Shown: positions 1 through 11,361 of the stretch, piece by piece
How the letters are laid out: each line of letters begins with the position of its first letter
Position numbering within the stretch: the first letter of the stretch is position 1
Assembly: GCA_963921825.1 (NCBI GenBank)
Contig: OY997590.1
Span: 55,852,012-55,916,011, forward strand
Source of the DNA: Erodium maritimum
Taxonomy: Eukaryota > Streptophyta > Magnoliopsida > Geraniales > Geraniaceae
DNA: 64,000 bases
Direction of reading: 5' to 3'
Position numbers and translations under genes: made by a program
Notes under the pieces: model-generated
What the model was told of the DNA's origin: nothing
The model's database searches: none
Seen by the model: the letters and a program-made list of their open reading frames with translations, nothing else

Positions 1-312
1 ACCTGGCTCCGCAATCTCTTGTATGAGCTTCATGTTCCGATCCCTCGCGCCTCTGTGGTTTTTTGTGACAATCTGTCCGCAGTGTACCTATCCTCTAATC
101 CCGTCCAACATCAGCGAACCAAACATATTGAACTTGATGTTCATTTTGTTCGCAAAAAGGTACAGATTGGTGAAGTTCGTGTGCTGCATGTCCCTGCTGC
201 CTATCAATATGCCGACATATTTACTAAAGGCTGGCCTCCGTTTCTATTTCTTCGCTTTCGATCCAGCCTGTGCGTCCGCGACCCTCCCGCTTCGGCTGAG
301 GGGGCGTGTTAG
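1..312 (+). CDS. Ty1/copia pol 3' end (RNase H), partial
   Basis: The frame is open from base 1 to a TAG at 310-312 and is cut by the window edge. It reads as the C-terminal part of a copia polyprotein. The RNase H segment CDNLSAVYLSSNP is followed by HQRTKHIELDVHFVR and by ADIFTKG, the usual order at the end of copia pol. RNase H removes the RNA strand during reverse transcription in the cytoplasmic particle. The stop codon lies across the first bases of the LTR that follows, as expected for the 3' end of an element. The last ~25 residues after FTKG look frameshifted relative to typical copia ends, so the copy may be dead. The rest of the element lies outside the window. Confidence 0.88.
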   Translation, partial: TWLRNLLYELHVPIPRASVVFCDNLSAVYLSSNPVQHQRTKHIELDVHFVRKKVQIGEVRVLHVPAAYQYADIFTKGWPPFLFLRFRSSLCVRDPPASAEGAC

Positions 313-467
313 TCCATCTATATTTTCCTAATAAGCACATTCAGTTATTTGTATTATAACTGTCTTTGTATATGCTCTATATTGTAACCGTGTGTAAATT
401 CTATCTGCAACACTATATATAATGGAATAAAAGGCAGGACAAGCAAGCCATTTTATAGAAACTGACA
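295..467 (+). repeat. copia polypurine tract and 3' LTR
   Basis: A purine-rich stretch (gctgagggggcg, 295-306) ends directly before TGTTAG at 307, the usual start of a copia LTR. A TATA-like run (tatatataatg) is at 411-421. I place the LTR end at CTGACA (462-467), which makes an unusually short LTR of about 160 bp. The start is well supported. The end is a guess, because the 5' copy is outside the window. Confidence 0.55.
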
Positions 468-734
468 GAATTAACTTTATTGACTGACTTATTTTTGGCT
501 GGTATTAAAAGTAGTTTACTGACCGAACTTTTGATCAATCGATAATGAAGCATTCATCACCGATCAATCAATAATGAAATTATTTTATCGATCGAATAAA
601 AAATTCGATTGAACAATTAACTTTCTGGTATAGTGATTATGGCCACCATATGAAATAAAGAGAGAAAGGACTCCCTTGTTGTAAAAGGAATATTAAATAA
701 TAATAAAAAAGTAAAGAGATTCATATTTCTAAGA
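468..734. other. AT-rich spacer
   Basis: No gene seen. The stretch is AT-rich with short repeats of a GATCAATCGATAATGAA type (about 530-580). It separates the copia LTR from the inverted-repeat arm that begins near 735. Confidence 0.5.
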
Positions 735-905
735 GTGATAATTTTTGAAGGGTTCATTATGTTGATCTACCCCGAACTATGCACGTTTAATGCATAAATA
801 CTCCAAACTCTTTTTGTGACAAAAACATACCCCGAATTAACACTTTGTAACAACATCCATTTCTCTATCCAATTTTTCATCCATTTCTTCTAAAATATCA
901 AAATT
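735..905 (+). repeat. Left arm of a long terminal inverted repeat
   Basis: By eye this arm matches the reverse complement of 11160-11335 at roughly 70 percent. Shared blocks in order include ATTATGTTGAT, AATAAATR then CTCAAAC, GAATTAA, TGTAACAAC and TTCATC. Arms of this length at both ends suggest an old Mutator-like or similar DNA element that was later filled by retrotransposons. I could not fix a target duplication, so the outer border is approximate. Confidence 0.5.
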
Positions 906-994
906 ACGCTCAATTATTATTATCCAAATTTACACCCTTGTACAATTCAAACCCTAAAGATTATTTTTTTTCTTATTAAATCATAGATAAATGA

Positions 995-3680
995 TGAAAA
1001 GACAGCCCCGGTTTAAAAGAATGAAATATTTTAAAATCGTCGATTGAAACGTCGTGGTTGGAAAACGGGGTGGAAAATTGGAACGAGTGCAAAATAAAAA
1101 GAAAATCAAAAAAGGGGAAAGAAGGAATTGGGCCAAACTGGGCCGGTCAGAGGACCGGTCCCAGCTCGCTGACACGGGCCAAGCCCGCACCGCGTGAAGC
1201 CAGGCCCAACCCACGCGAAGCCCAACTCGGGCAAAACCCTAGTCCCCTTTCTTCTTCCTCGCGCCGCACAATTCCCGAGACACTCCAACTTCCTCTCTCG
1301 ATCCTTCCTTCTCTCTCTCTTGCCCCTCTCCTCCTCTCTCTCGCACCCAGCCTCACCATCGCCGTAGCCTTCGCCTCCATTCACAATTCGATCCCCACCG
1401 TCAACAAAGAAAGGAACGGACGCCGAGAGCCCCTCTCCCGTTAGTCTTCCCGAGCTCGAACCACGTCGGCGACGGAGGAAACGCACGGTTTGTGCCTCCC
1501 TCGCCCCATTCTTCTTCTTCCTCTACCTCGCCTTGCCTGAAAACCCATCGAGATGAGCTCGATGTGGACGGATTCAGCCGGAACAATGCCGGCAACTCAT
1601 GCCTTCGTAAGATCTGAGACGGAGAAGCTTTGGGTCGCGCTCTAGGCACCACCGTCCCTGCCACCGCCACGCCGTGTCCTTGACGCCCCTCCCGGCGAGT
1701 TCTGATTGCCCTTCGAGCCTCTTTGACGTCGCCGCCGGTCGAAGCAACCCTAGCATCGCCGGAGCTACCTTGAGGGTATCGTACCCGAGCCAGGACGGGC
1801 CTTGGGCCGGACTACCTTGGGCCAGGACTCGAGCCTCGGGTCAGATCCAGGCTGGGCCTCTCCAGACTAGGTTCTGGACTTGGTCCTGGACCGGGTCTGG
1901 ACCGGGTCTAGGTCGGGTTTAGGGCCGGGTCCGAGTCGGATTCAGGTCTGGTTTTCGGATCCGGGTCGGGCAGATTAATAAATAAATAAATTAATTTAAA
2001 TAAATTAAAATGGATATTTAAAAGACTAAATGGACAAATCATGGGACTTTTGGACTATACCGGGACTGAATAGCAACTTTACCTGTTAACCTCAGACTTG
2101 GACTTCGCCCGAGAAGACCGGAGGTAGGCCTGGACGTCAGCAGCTAGGAGACGTAGTTGTGGTGTTCATCTTGGGGTAGGGAAAAGTACTAAACTCCTCG
2201 AGTAATTTAAGAACATTAATTCTGTGCCTATAGGATAATAATAACCGGAAAGGTCCTAGTATGCATGTAGGATTTGATTCACTAGAATAGACGATTTTCA
2301 ATTATATTAATAACCGGAAGAGTCTAATATGCATGTAGGATGTGATTCACTATTTAGCCGCTTTCAATACCTTGGGAAATTGTCGTGCTGGTAGAATGGC
2401 CATGCCGAGCCTTAGGACTTGCTTGTTGATTGTATTTATTGATGATTGTTCGCCTTAAAGCTTTGGTATGTCCGTTCTTAAGATAAGACGAGAGTCAAAC
2501 TAGAGTAATTGAACCTTGATGATCGTAATGTGAACGGTTGTTCCGTGTTATGATTGCTTGATTGAATGAACGTCTGAGTGTGAATTGGTTGTGCCTTTGG
2601 ATATGATCGGGTGAGTGATAGACCGATGATACGTGGTTGGTAAGTTATGCCGGTAAGCTTGGTTGATAATACGAGTTTATTGTATCGTGTTTTGTCTAGT
2701 ATTGCGTGCTTTTGTCGTTTACTTGCCTGAGGGTGTTTCCGAGACGTTATCCGATCGAGGGGGTATGCCGGTCCGATACGTTTACATTATTGTCTTATCC
2801 GATGCTACGTGTTCCAGAAAGACTTGTTTCACCCCTGATGCTACGTGTTCCGGGAAGACCGAGGCCGATGGATGTTCGACATGGTTTTTTATTGTCTTAT
2901 CCGATGCTACGTGTTCGGGAAATACTTGTTTCACCCCGATGCTACGTGTTTTGGGAAGACCGAGGCCGATAGATGTTCCGGCATGGTATTTTATTGTCTC
3001 ATTCCGATGCTACGTGTTCCGAAGAGACTCACTTTACCCCGATGATTTGTGGCCCTTTAGGGACATTTCCGGAAGCCCCGATGATTGTGTTCCCTCTGAA
3101 CCGAGGGGCAATCTGATATGATATACCAGTTAGTGGTCTTGAGATCTGATATTTAGTATGTCAGTGTTTGTGTGTTACTTTAATCGATTCCTTGTTACAT
3201 TCGTTATCTTCCGTTGATCTCCTTGAGTGTTAATTTCTTTAAAGCTTTGAAACTCTTATTGATATAGATTCATGGCACCTTTTGGTTGATCGAACTAATT
3301 ATAAACTTTGAATAATTGTACTAATCGGTTTTATCTTTCAACGGGGGTTCCATTACTTTATTACTTTTTCCTACTGAGCGTAAGCTCACCTCCTTCTTGT
3401 TTACTGTTTGTACAGGTTACACTGATGAGTAGGCTGTAGGACGTCTCAGGGCTCGAGAACTCACTGAGGGTCAGGGTGTTTACCATATTAGAGACGTACC
3501 TTCTTATTTTTGTATTAACCCTGTTGTCTTTATTACATTTTGAGATTTCGACTCGTTGGTTGGATTTGGATTATACCCTTTTCGGAGATTATTTATTTAA
3601 AGTTTATTGTAGTTATTGTTTTTTATCTTTATTTTAATTCATGTCTTGAGTCCGGTCAAAACCGGATTTGGGGCGTGACA
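995..3680 (+). repeat. 5' LTR of the gag-only gypsy element
   Basis: It starts TGAAAAGACAGCCCCGG, aligning with TGTAAAGACCGCCCCGG at the 3' LTR start (8850), and ends GGGGCGTGACA just before the priming site. It is about 2.69 kb, long for a plant LTR. The first 900 bp match 8850-9773 closely. A GC-rich, CT-rich zone (about 1130-1970) yields chance open frames on both strands that are not genes. Confidence 0.88.
2785..3045 (+). repeat. Tandem repeat inside the gypsy 5' LTR
   Basis: GATGCTACGTGTTCC recurs about five times, alternating with a GAAGACCGAGGCCGAT segment, which gives a compound unit of about 120 bp present a little over twice. It lies in the part of the LTR that is missing from the truncated 3' copy. 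Confidence 0.75.
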
Positions 3681-3683
3681 ATT

Positions 3684-3702
3684 CTGTATCAGAGCCTGGT
3701 TT
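3684..3702 (+). other. Primer binding site (Met-tRNA)
   Basis: CTGTATCAGAGCCTGGTTT begins three bases after the LTR end at 3680. It is one change away from the usual TGGTATCAGAGCC complement of the initiator methionine tRNA 3' end. It primes minus-strand DNA synthesis. Confidence 0.9.
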
Positions 3703-4697
3703 AAATTTTGAAATTGGTTTTCAAAACCTCGGACTGTACGTCAATTAGGTGGGTAGAGTTAGGTTGTTAAGTTGAAGTGGATGTTTATGTCTTATCTTCT
3801 TTATGTTACCCTTTCGCTTTAATTGAGTTGTATCTTATTCTCTGTACTGTCATACCTTGGTTGATTTATGATGCCGATCGGTTGAGATGAAAGTTAGTTT
3901 AACGAGCGATGCTCGGGCTGTTTATGGCGTAGTGATTAAATAATTGTTAAGTGATTTACCGCCTTGATCGGCCAATGTTTGATTGATGAATTTGAAATGT
4001 TGACTCTACCCGAGTGGTGTACTTTCTATGTTTTGTGTAGTGTGTACTTATGATATTTGGGGTGCGCTTTATATGCTGGACGCAGGGTACGATTTGTTTA
4101 TTAAAGGTCCTGCATAAGCGGATCGTTAGTAAAATATACGAATGGGTCATACTGAAATTTCTGCAAAACTGAAGTGTTTGTACTATCACGGGATGACTCA
4201 GGGACGCCACTGTAGTCTAACGTGATAGGGGTATGTCAAGTGGTTACAACGAGATTCGGGGACGCCTGAATCGGGTCGTAACGACGTGAGATCGACATGA
4301 ATGTTGTATTAGAAAGAGAAAAGTGATAAAAACCTAAGATTTTGAGTAACGCTAAGATTTGTAAAATTTCTTTGTATTGTGATCTTGCACCCCATGTTAT
4401 GGGAAAATACCCGACCGAAGTGTATGCCGGTCCGGTATGTTGTTTGTGTGACTTGTTGAAGCTGTGCCTCCTGCGGGAGTTGGTTGAATTGTGTGAATTG
4501 ATTCTGTGAGGCGCATAAGTGTGCAGACTTCTCTGCTTATATGAAGTATTATTTATGACTATACTAAGACTAAGTAGGTTATTGGTCCGAGTATGACCCT
4601 TGTGACACGCGAGCGAACGTTTTTTCTTTAAGCGAACCGCCTTATTCGAAATCTGAGAAACTGAACGTGTGCGTTATCCATGCAGAGGATATACGAC
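3703..4697 (+). other. Untranslated leader of the gypsy element
   Basis: No coding sequence seen. The stretch lies between the priming site and the gag start. Similar leader text occurs in reverse at 33414-34633 in the other gypsy element, for example the segment near ACCTAATTGACGT beside its priming site, so the two are related. Confidence 0.6.
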
Positions 4698-6122
4698 ATG
4701 ACGCCTACTTACGTACCGAGTCGCCCATCTAGGGGCCGGGGACGGCCACCTACCATTGATCAGGCAGGGGCATTGGGCGCCTAGGGTGCTACTTCTGCAG
4801 AGCACAAGAGAGATGAGGCCGGGCTGTCAGGGTTACCGCCCAGGGTTCCTCCATTCGCAGCACCGACTCAAGTGATCCCTCTGGATTAGGTGGTTCGCGC
4901 GGTTCTGGCAGCAATCAGCAGGAGACTACATCATCAACATCAGAGACCGTGCCTGCTGCTACCACCGCCGCGGTTGAGAGGCCGGGCCAGGGTGACAGCC
5001 ATACGGCCCAGGCTCTCAAAGATTTCTGTAGGCTGGGTACATCGGTCTATTCCGGGGGGTCAAACCCCGAGGCAGCCGTAGGGTGGCTTGAGCGGATTAC
5101 CCGCCACCTTGATACTTTTGGGGTATCCGATGGTCGTCTGAGGGTATCTTTCGTGGCCTTTTAGTTAGAAGGGGAGGCGTACCACTGGTGGCAGCATGTG
5201 CAGACCAGGGTTGGAGATGACTTCCAGCTTTTCAGCAGACTGTTCCTGGAGCAGTACTTCCCTCGATCTATTCGAGATGACCGACACCAGTAGTTCCTGG
5301 AACTGTGTCAGAGAGGGATGACCGTCTCTGAGTACGAGGCGAGGTTCACATCCTTATCTTGCTTCGCACCAGAGATGGTGCAGACCGAGGAGAGCCACTG
5401 CAGGCGCTTTGAGAGAGGACTCATCCCGTTTATCGCGGATCGAGTTATTGCTTTTAGGTCGGAGGACTACTCTGCACTAGTGGACCAGGCACTAGCTATG
5501 GAGAGGCACTTTCGGGAGACCGTAGAGCGCGGGAGATCAGCCGAGGCCGAGTGGCTTCCTGAGGCCGTCAGAGGGCCGCGATCCTAGGAGGCAGAGGACC
5601 TCGGGATTCTTTCAGCCACAGGCCCAGTCCGGAAGGATACGACGGGTTGGGGCAATAGCGTCTGTTGGACCTGCTCCGGTGGCACAGTTTTGTCCCTCGT
5701 GCAAGCAGTTGGGACATCTGGGCCGAGACTGCCCATTGAGTGGGGTATCTACGGACCGCGCCGCCAGTCGTCCGGCGATAGTCGAGGAGAGGTCGCGTCA
5801 CACTGAGAGGACATGCTATCACTACGGCAGATTGGGATACTTTTCCGCCGTGTGCCCTGACCGGGTTGGAGGTGGACAAGTACAACGACCACAGCAGGCT
5901 CAGCCCAGCCAGGCACCTCCTTTCCGCCAGCGTCAGGCCCAGGCTACGAGAGCCACACGATAGGCAGTAGGAGCGCCGGCACAGAGGCATCAGCAAAGGG
6001 TTCCACATCAGCATGTGGCTCTTCCACCACCCCCGAGAGGAGGACCTCTGACTCAGCAGGGCCGAGTGTACGCGATTGCCGGGCCCCGAGCCGAGGGACA
6101 CGTTTCCGATCATGAGATCGCT
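4698..6122 (+). pseudogene. gag: gypsy gag, decayed
   Basis: It starts MTPTYVPSRPSRGRGRPP, which parallels the gag start on the minus strand at 33395. The retrotransposon gag domain follows (FCRLGTSVYSGGSNP, then GWLERITRHLDTFGVS at 5022-5130). The LEGEAYHWWQHVQTRVGDDF part follows after a stop at 5162, then the MTVSEYEARFTSLS segment (5318 on). Two CCHC zinc knuckles come last: CPSCKQLGHLGRDCP (5691-5735) and CYHYGRLGYFSAVCP (5814-5858). Gag builds the cytoplasmic particle and the knuckles bind RNA. Several stops and frameshifts make it non-functional. No protease follows, although protease normally comes directly after gag in this family. Confidence 0.88.
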
Positions 6123-8298
6123 TAGAGCACTTGTTTACCATTTAAAATTTAGATATCGTGTTTGCTGACACTTGAGTATTACGTTTTTTTGTATTTTTTC
6201 GTGGGTGCTTTATGTTGGAGCGAAAAATTTGAAACCGTTAAGCCCACCCGTGCCTTAGCACGCCGACCGGGAGTTTTGTAGTACTGTCTAGTGTCAGTGT
6301 GAAAGTGGAGTAACAGACTGTCTCGTTCTTAAGACCTTGCTGTACCAAAAGTTTCTTTTCCCTCTTCAAGCGTGTTGATCGAGTTTTTAAGGGCCGAATT
6401 GTGAAACATCAGACGTTCATCAAGGGCTATCAGCAATGAATGCCCGAGTAGTGAAGGGCTGCAGCAATGACCAATAAATAGTCCGACCGGTCATAGGAGA
6501 TGACCGAGTGGCGTTAAGATCAGAGTGGCGCAGCGGAAGCGTGGTGGGCCCATAAACCACAGGCATCGCAATCTCCAGCTTCTCCTACCCCTGCTGGAAG
6601 ATTGAAGTCTTAAGAATCGGACCTTTGAGAAGACCTTTTTGTCTTGACACCCCGGTTAACGGGCGAGGAGATGGACGAGTGTGTGCCATGCGTATGAGAT
6701 TAGAGTTGAGTGTGCTTCCCTAAGTTCTTTCCAGAGGAGCCGATCGGATTGCCGCCAGTTCTCGAGGTCGGCATCGGAATTGACCTAAGGCCAGAGACGA
6801 TGCCAACATCCTTGGACCATGCAGATTCGCGCCAGCAGAGTTGACCAAACCGAACGTCAATCCGGAGGGCCATATAGAAGGGATATCTCTCCGAGCGCAT
6901 CACCGTGAAGAACGCAGCACGCATCGTGAATAGGAGGAGTGGAGCACGGAGGAGGCATGAAGACCACCGGAAGCTGGACCGCATCACGACGAAGAACTGA
7001 TACTCAGTGCCGACGCGATAAAGTTTTAGAAGAAGATGGTCAACAACGGCGACACCAAGGATCGTGAGCATGTAGCGGATCGAGGAGAGAGTTCATGCCG
7101 CGTAGCAGTGGAGAAGACGTATTACGAGAGTCACATCATTCACGCCTTACGTTTCAGGCGGGTAACACCGAGAGGTACAGCGACATCAGGCGTTACTCCC
7201 GATAGAGCAGGACGCGGAGAATGAGAGCCGAGTTCGTATCGAAGCTTTTACCTCGTCAACAAGGGAAGTACGAACACCAGTGTCCCACGAGGACTAGTGC
7301 AACCGCTAAGTGTACGCCATAGAAGTGAGAGCACCTCACGTTGGGATCCGAAAACAGTTAGCCGAGTGCGACTACCACAAGCTTCCAGGCCAGTAACAAG
7401 ATGGCACTGAACGAAGCATCGTATGGTAGGTCGGGTCTTGTGCCCATGCAGGACACATGGAGAGTTAAGAGTAGACCGTTGTTGGTTCTGGGTTGTTCGA
7501 GAGACGATTGAAGAAACCGCGCTAGTTTTCTGAATCGTTCAAATCCTTGAGATTACAATACTTGATGGATATTCATTGTCGTGGTGACTTGGATGAAACT
7601 ACTTACAAGTTGGTTGGTCGGTAGTTTGTGAACAAGTGTCAACGGTAAGAGGAATGTCACAGGTTTGATAACCTTCGATGATCGATCTTGGGTGTGTGTT
7701 ACTTACTGTCGAGTGTGGTTAGAGTAATGTCTGGTTTATTTGTGTTTTGAGGTACGCCTACCTTTCCACTAGATGTGGTAAAATAAGCGGTTGTTCCACA
7801 CCTGGCAGCGTTTATGAGATCCTTTATCGTGATGAATGCGTTTGTATCTTACTTTCTTGTATATTTGTTTGTGTTTGGTCGTGGCATGACCATGTTTGTT
7901 TTCCGAGGTGATTTATCCCTGTAACGGTTAATAAAGAGAAATTGAAAAGTTACGTCTACGCGTGTGTCCGACTTTGTCCGACTTTCGGAGTTTTCCGGCA
8001 CGATACTTATACCGACAGGTAATTCCGGTATAGGGTGTCTAGATCGAGGTTGTCTATGACGGTACGATATCTATACCGATGCAGGATTCCGGTATAGGAT
8101 ATCTAGACCGTTACTTAGTATTCCATAGTGTTTGGGTGTTAATCGACTTGTTGTGTTTACTCGGTGACTCTTTGAGTTGGTATGAATTGTTGCTTGGTGA
8201 AATTGTGAACTGTTGAGTAAGGCTGTTTTCACCGCCAAGTATGGCGTTTGGGTAAATAGCGTGATCAAGTAAGGTACTATTAAGTGGAGGTCGTGTTG
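6123..8298 (+). other. Non-coding filler in place of pol
   Basis: About 2.2 kb where protease, reverse transcriptase and the integrase core should be. No frame longer than about 120 codons shows a retroelement motif on either strand. Some phrases resemble LTR text (CGATACTTATACCGACAGG near 8001 and its variant near 8062). It looks like a replacement or a very old decayed region. Confidence 0.6.
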
Positions 8299-8799
8299 AT
8301 CCGGTAGCGATTAAAGATCACGCAAAGTCGACGGAAGAGTTACGCAGATAGACGGCGCATGCCTCTTGAATTTCGGTCGGTGATCTTGTATTTTTTAGAG
8401 TGAGCCCGAAGAAGGGCCTTTTACGGTTCAACCGCGGCGGAGGCAAGTTGGCCCCGCGGTTTATCGGACCCTTCGAGATCTTGGGCAGAGTTGGAGCAGT
8501 TTCTTATCGCCTTGCATTGCCACCGCAACTCGAGAAGGTTCCTAACGTCTTCCACGTATCCCAGTTGCGGAGGTACACCGCAGATCCCTCCCATGTGATT
8601 GAGTGGGCTGACATCGAGGTGGCGGAGGATGTTTCATATGAAGAGCAGCCAGTCAGGATTGTGGATCGACGAGACAAGGCCCTGCGGGGCAGGACTATCC
8701 CACTGGTACGTGTGCAGTGAAAGCACCACGGAGCAGAGTCGACCTAAGAGCGCGAGGACGAGGTCCGTGCGAAGTACCTCAATCTGTTTGACCCTTGAG
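8299..8799 (+). pseudogene. gypsy integrase C-terminal tail
   Basis: The frame reads SYADRRR, then VGDLVFFRVSPKKGLLRF, GPFEILGRVGAVSYRLALPP, VFHVSQLRRY and finally AKYLNLFDP. This is the GPF/Y-type end of chromovirus integrase (DNA-binding SH3-like module) plus its long tail. A one-base slip near 8370 and stops where tryptophans are expected (8718-8720 and near 8750) break the end. The catalytic DDE core is absent. The fragment sits directly before the polypurine tract, its normal place in a complete element. Confidence 0.85.
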
Positions 8800-8832
8800 G
8801 TACGTCCGTTTTAAATTTCGAGGACGAAATTC

Positions 8833-8849
8833 TTTTCAGGGGGGTAGAC
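8833..8849 (+). other. Polypurine tract of the gypsy element
   Basis: TTTTCAGGGGGGTAGAC directly precedes the 3' LTR start TGTAAAGAC. It follows the text CGAGGACGAAATTC typical of this lineage. It primes plus-strand DNA synthesis. Confidence 0.85.
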
Positions 8850-9773
8850 TGTAAAGACCGCCCCGGTTTAAAAGAATTAAATATTTTAAAATCGTCGATT
8901 GAAACGTCGTGGTTGGAAAACGGGATGGAAAATTGGAACGAGTGCAAAATAAAAAGAAAATAAAAAAAGGGGAAAGAAAGAATTGGGCCAAACTGGGCCG
9001 GTCAGAGGACCGGGCCCAGCTCGCTGACAAGGGCAAAGCCCGCACCGCGCGAAGCCAGGCCCAACCCACGCGAAGCCCAACTCGGGCAAAACCCTATTCC
9101 CCTTTCTTCTTCCTCACGCCGCACAATTTCCGAGACACTCCAGCTTCCTCTCTCGATCCTTCCTTCTCTCTTTCGCCCCTCTCCTTCTCTCTCGCACCCA
9201 GCCTCGCCGTCGCCGTAGCCTTCGCCTCCGTTCACAAATCGAGCCCCACCGTCAACAGAGGAAGGAACGGACGACGAGAACCCCTCTCCCGTTCGTCTTC
9301 CCGAGCTCGAACCACACCGGCGAAGGAGGAAACGCACGGTTTGTGCCTCCTTCGCCCCATTCTTCTTCTTCCCCAACATCGCCTTGCCTGAAAACCCATC
9401 GAGATGAGCTCGATGTGGACGGATTCAGCCGGAACGACGCCGGCAACCCATGTCTTCGTCAGATCTGAGACGAAGAAGCTCTAGGTCGCGCTTCAGGCAC
9501 CACCGTCCCTGCCACCGCCACGTCGTGACCCTGACGCCCCTCCCGGCGAGTTCTGCTTTCCCTTCGAGCCTCTCTGACGCTGCCGCTGGCGGTCGGAGCA
9601 ACCAACTATCGCCGGAGCTACCTCGAGGGTGTCGGACCCGAGCCAGGACAGGCCTTGGGCTGGACTGCCTTGGGCCAGGACTCGAGACTCGGGTCAGATC
9701 CATGCTGAGCCTTGGGCCAGGCTCAAGTCTCCGGACTGGGTTCTGTACTTGGGCTTGGACTGGGTCTGACTCG
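8850..9773 (+). repeat. 3' LTR of the gypsy element, truncated
   Basis: Aligns with 995-1900 of the 5' LTR and then stops at 9773, where an unrelated LTR start (TGTAAGAACC) begins. The remaining ~1.8 kb of this LTR is not found downstream, so the end was lost and not just interrupted. Confidence 0.85.
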
Positions 9774-10600
9774 TGTAAGAACCGCTCCCGGTCAACGCCA
9801 GTCAAATCGGCGGAAGAATAGGAAAATTTAAAATTTTGGGACAGACAACTAAATGGACCTAAAATTGACCCCGAGGGTCATATCGGACTTAAGTTGACCC
9901 CGATATCGACCAAAGTGAGTTCTGGGGGACTCAGGGCAACTTTGTGACCATTTTGGGAAAGGTTGACTTTTCGCTGGAAAAGTCAACCGAGCGACGTTTT
10001 GGTCCGTTCGAGGCCCGTTTTGGATCCAAAAAGCTTAGCCGTCGTTATAGCGGTTTTAGTTGGGCCGTTTCCTTGTAGCACGTGAAATTTCGTAATTTCT
10101 TGGAAAATGACCCGTTCGGGGCCCGAGACGACCGAATTTCGCGAATCTGATAGAAAAATATCTACAAAAATATTTTTTAAAGAGGTGGGACCCACTTTTC
10201 ACTTGTCACACAAGTGGTGGTGGTAGGTAATTTGAACAAACTAAAGGGAAGAGAGAGGGTAGGGGTTCGGCCATAACAAGGAAAAAGGAGAAGAAGGAGA
10301 GAGAAAGAAGAGAGAAGAAGGAGAAAAGGAAAACAAAAGAGGAGAGAAGTTTAGGTGTTGTGGATTTCCCGACGATCCAACCAACGGATCGTCTCAACGG
10401 TTGTAGAATCGAGCTCCCATCGTTAGTCCCTACGGTGAGAACATATTTGTTTCTCGTTTTGATACGTTTGAAAGTTAGGGTTTGTGTTTAAACGAGTTAA
10501 ATATGGATGAGTTGAGGTGTAGGGTTCGTTGGGGACGTATTGGGGTGAAAATGATCGGATTCCGGTGACCGGAGGCTCGGGAGAGCTCCGGCCACCGTGG
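9774..10600 (+). repeat. Truncated gypsy LTR of the TGTAAGAACC family
   Basis: It starts TGTAAGAACCGCTCCCGG and resembles the reverse complements of the right ends of the LTRs at 18451-21106 and 34657-37690. Shared parts include the GTTGACTTTTC stretch and the GGCCGTTTCCTT block. It breaks off near 10600 where a LINE tail begins, so only the first third is present. Confidence 0.72.
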
Positions 10601-10604
10601 GTGG

Positions 10605-10900
10605 TGTAGGTGAGGTGTAGGGTTTTGTAGGTTTGATTGTTCTGTACTTATCTTTAGAGTATCTGGGTGCTTAGACCTGTTGTTGTAATTTCCCCTTGTT
10701 GCGTTGTTGTTTATTTTGTTGGTTTAGTGCTTAAATTTAGGTTATCTGGGTAGAAGACCTGTTGTAACTTGTTTGGTTGAGGCTCCATTGTTGGAGTACT
10801 CCTTGGTTGTATCTGTTTCTGGGGCCTCAGCCCTGATCCGTATGCTACACTTTGTAGCATTAGGATTTTTATAAAACAAAAAATTGCTGATAAAAAAAAA
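10605..10900 (+). mobile_element. 5'-truncated LINE tail
   Basis: A short 3' UTR fragment ending ACAAAAAATTGCTGATAAAA followed by more A. The same ACAAAAAATTGCTGATAAAA end closes the large LINE at 23380. Severe 5' truncation is typical of LINE insertion by target-primed reverse transcription. The 5' border is approximate. Confidence 0.75.
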
Positions 10901-11159
10901 AGTTATCCCTTTTAATTAAAAAAACATTTCATATATATTATTAGGTTTATTATTTTTTTAATAAATAAAAAAATATGATTAAAATAATAAATACATATAT
11001 TTGTAGTGTTAAAATTTGATTTTAGGATTGGATTAAAAAATTCAAGAAGAAAAATAATAATATATATTTTATAATGTTAAAATTTGATTTTAAGGTTGGA
11101 TTAAAAAAAATTAATATTGATTTTTTTTTTTGATATTTAAGGTTAGAGAGATAAGAACA
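10901..11159. other. AT-rich stretch, no gene
   Basis: Very AT-rich, with a near-repeat of a TTAAAATTTGATTTTA segment (about 11009 and 11078). It lies inside the inverted-repeat arms, so it may be interior of the old element. Confidence 0.4.
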
Positions 11160-11335
11160 GTTTTGAAAGTTTAGAAAAAAATGAATAGTAAATAAATGGA
11201 AAAATAGATGAAAAAATGGAAGTTGTTACATAGTATTAATTCAAGGTATATTATTGTTACGAAAAACGTTTGAGACATTTATTCGTTGAACGTCAATAAT
11301 TCTAAATAAATCAACATAATTGTTCCATTTCAAAT
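11160..11335 (-). repeat. Right arm of the long terminal inverted repeat
   Basis: Reverse-complement partner of 735-905 (see there). It ends a few bases before the target duplication of the retroposon at 11362. Confidence 0.5.
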
Positions 11336-11361
11336 AACATAGATTACTTGTGTGTAAACTA

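Larger units (their letters stand above)
995..9773 (+). mobile_element. Ty3/gypsy element, gag-only type, 3' LTR broken
   Basis: The element runs: 5' LTR (995-3680), Met-tRNA priming site, leader, decayed gag (4698-6122), about 2.2 kb without coding sequence, the C-terminal tail of integrase (8299-8799), polypurine tract, and the first 924 bp of the 3' LTR. Protease, reverse transcriptase, RNase H and the integrase core are absent. The gag fold and the tail resemble long-LTR chromoviruses (Tekay/Del type). It is a non-autonomous or internally deleted copy. The 3' LTR is cut at 9773 where another LTR starts. Confidence 0.85.

Noticed and set aside
981-1922. Several overlapping frames of 60-130 codons
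   Set aside because: They repeat at 8836-9821 because both are LTR copies; CT-rich and GC-rich LTR sequence gives chance frames.
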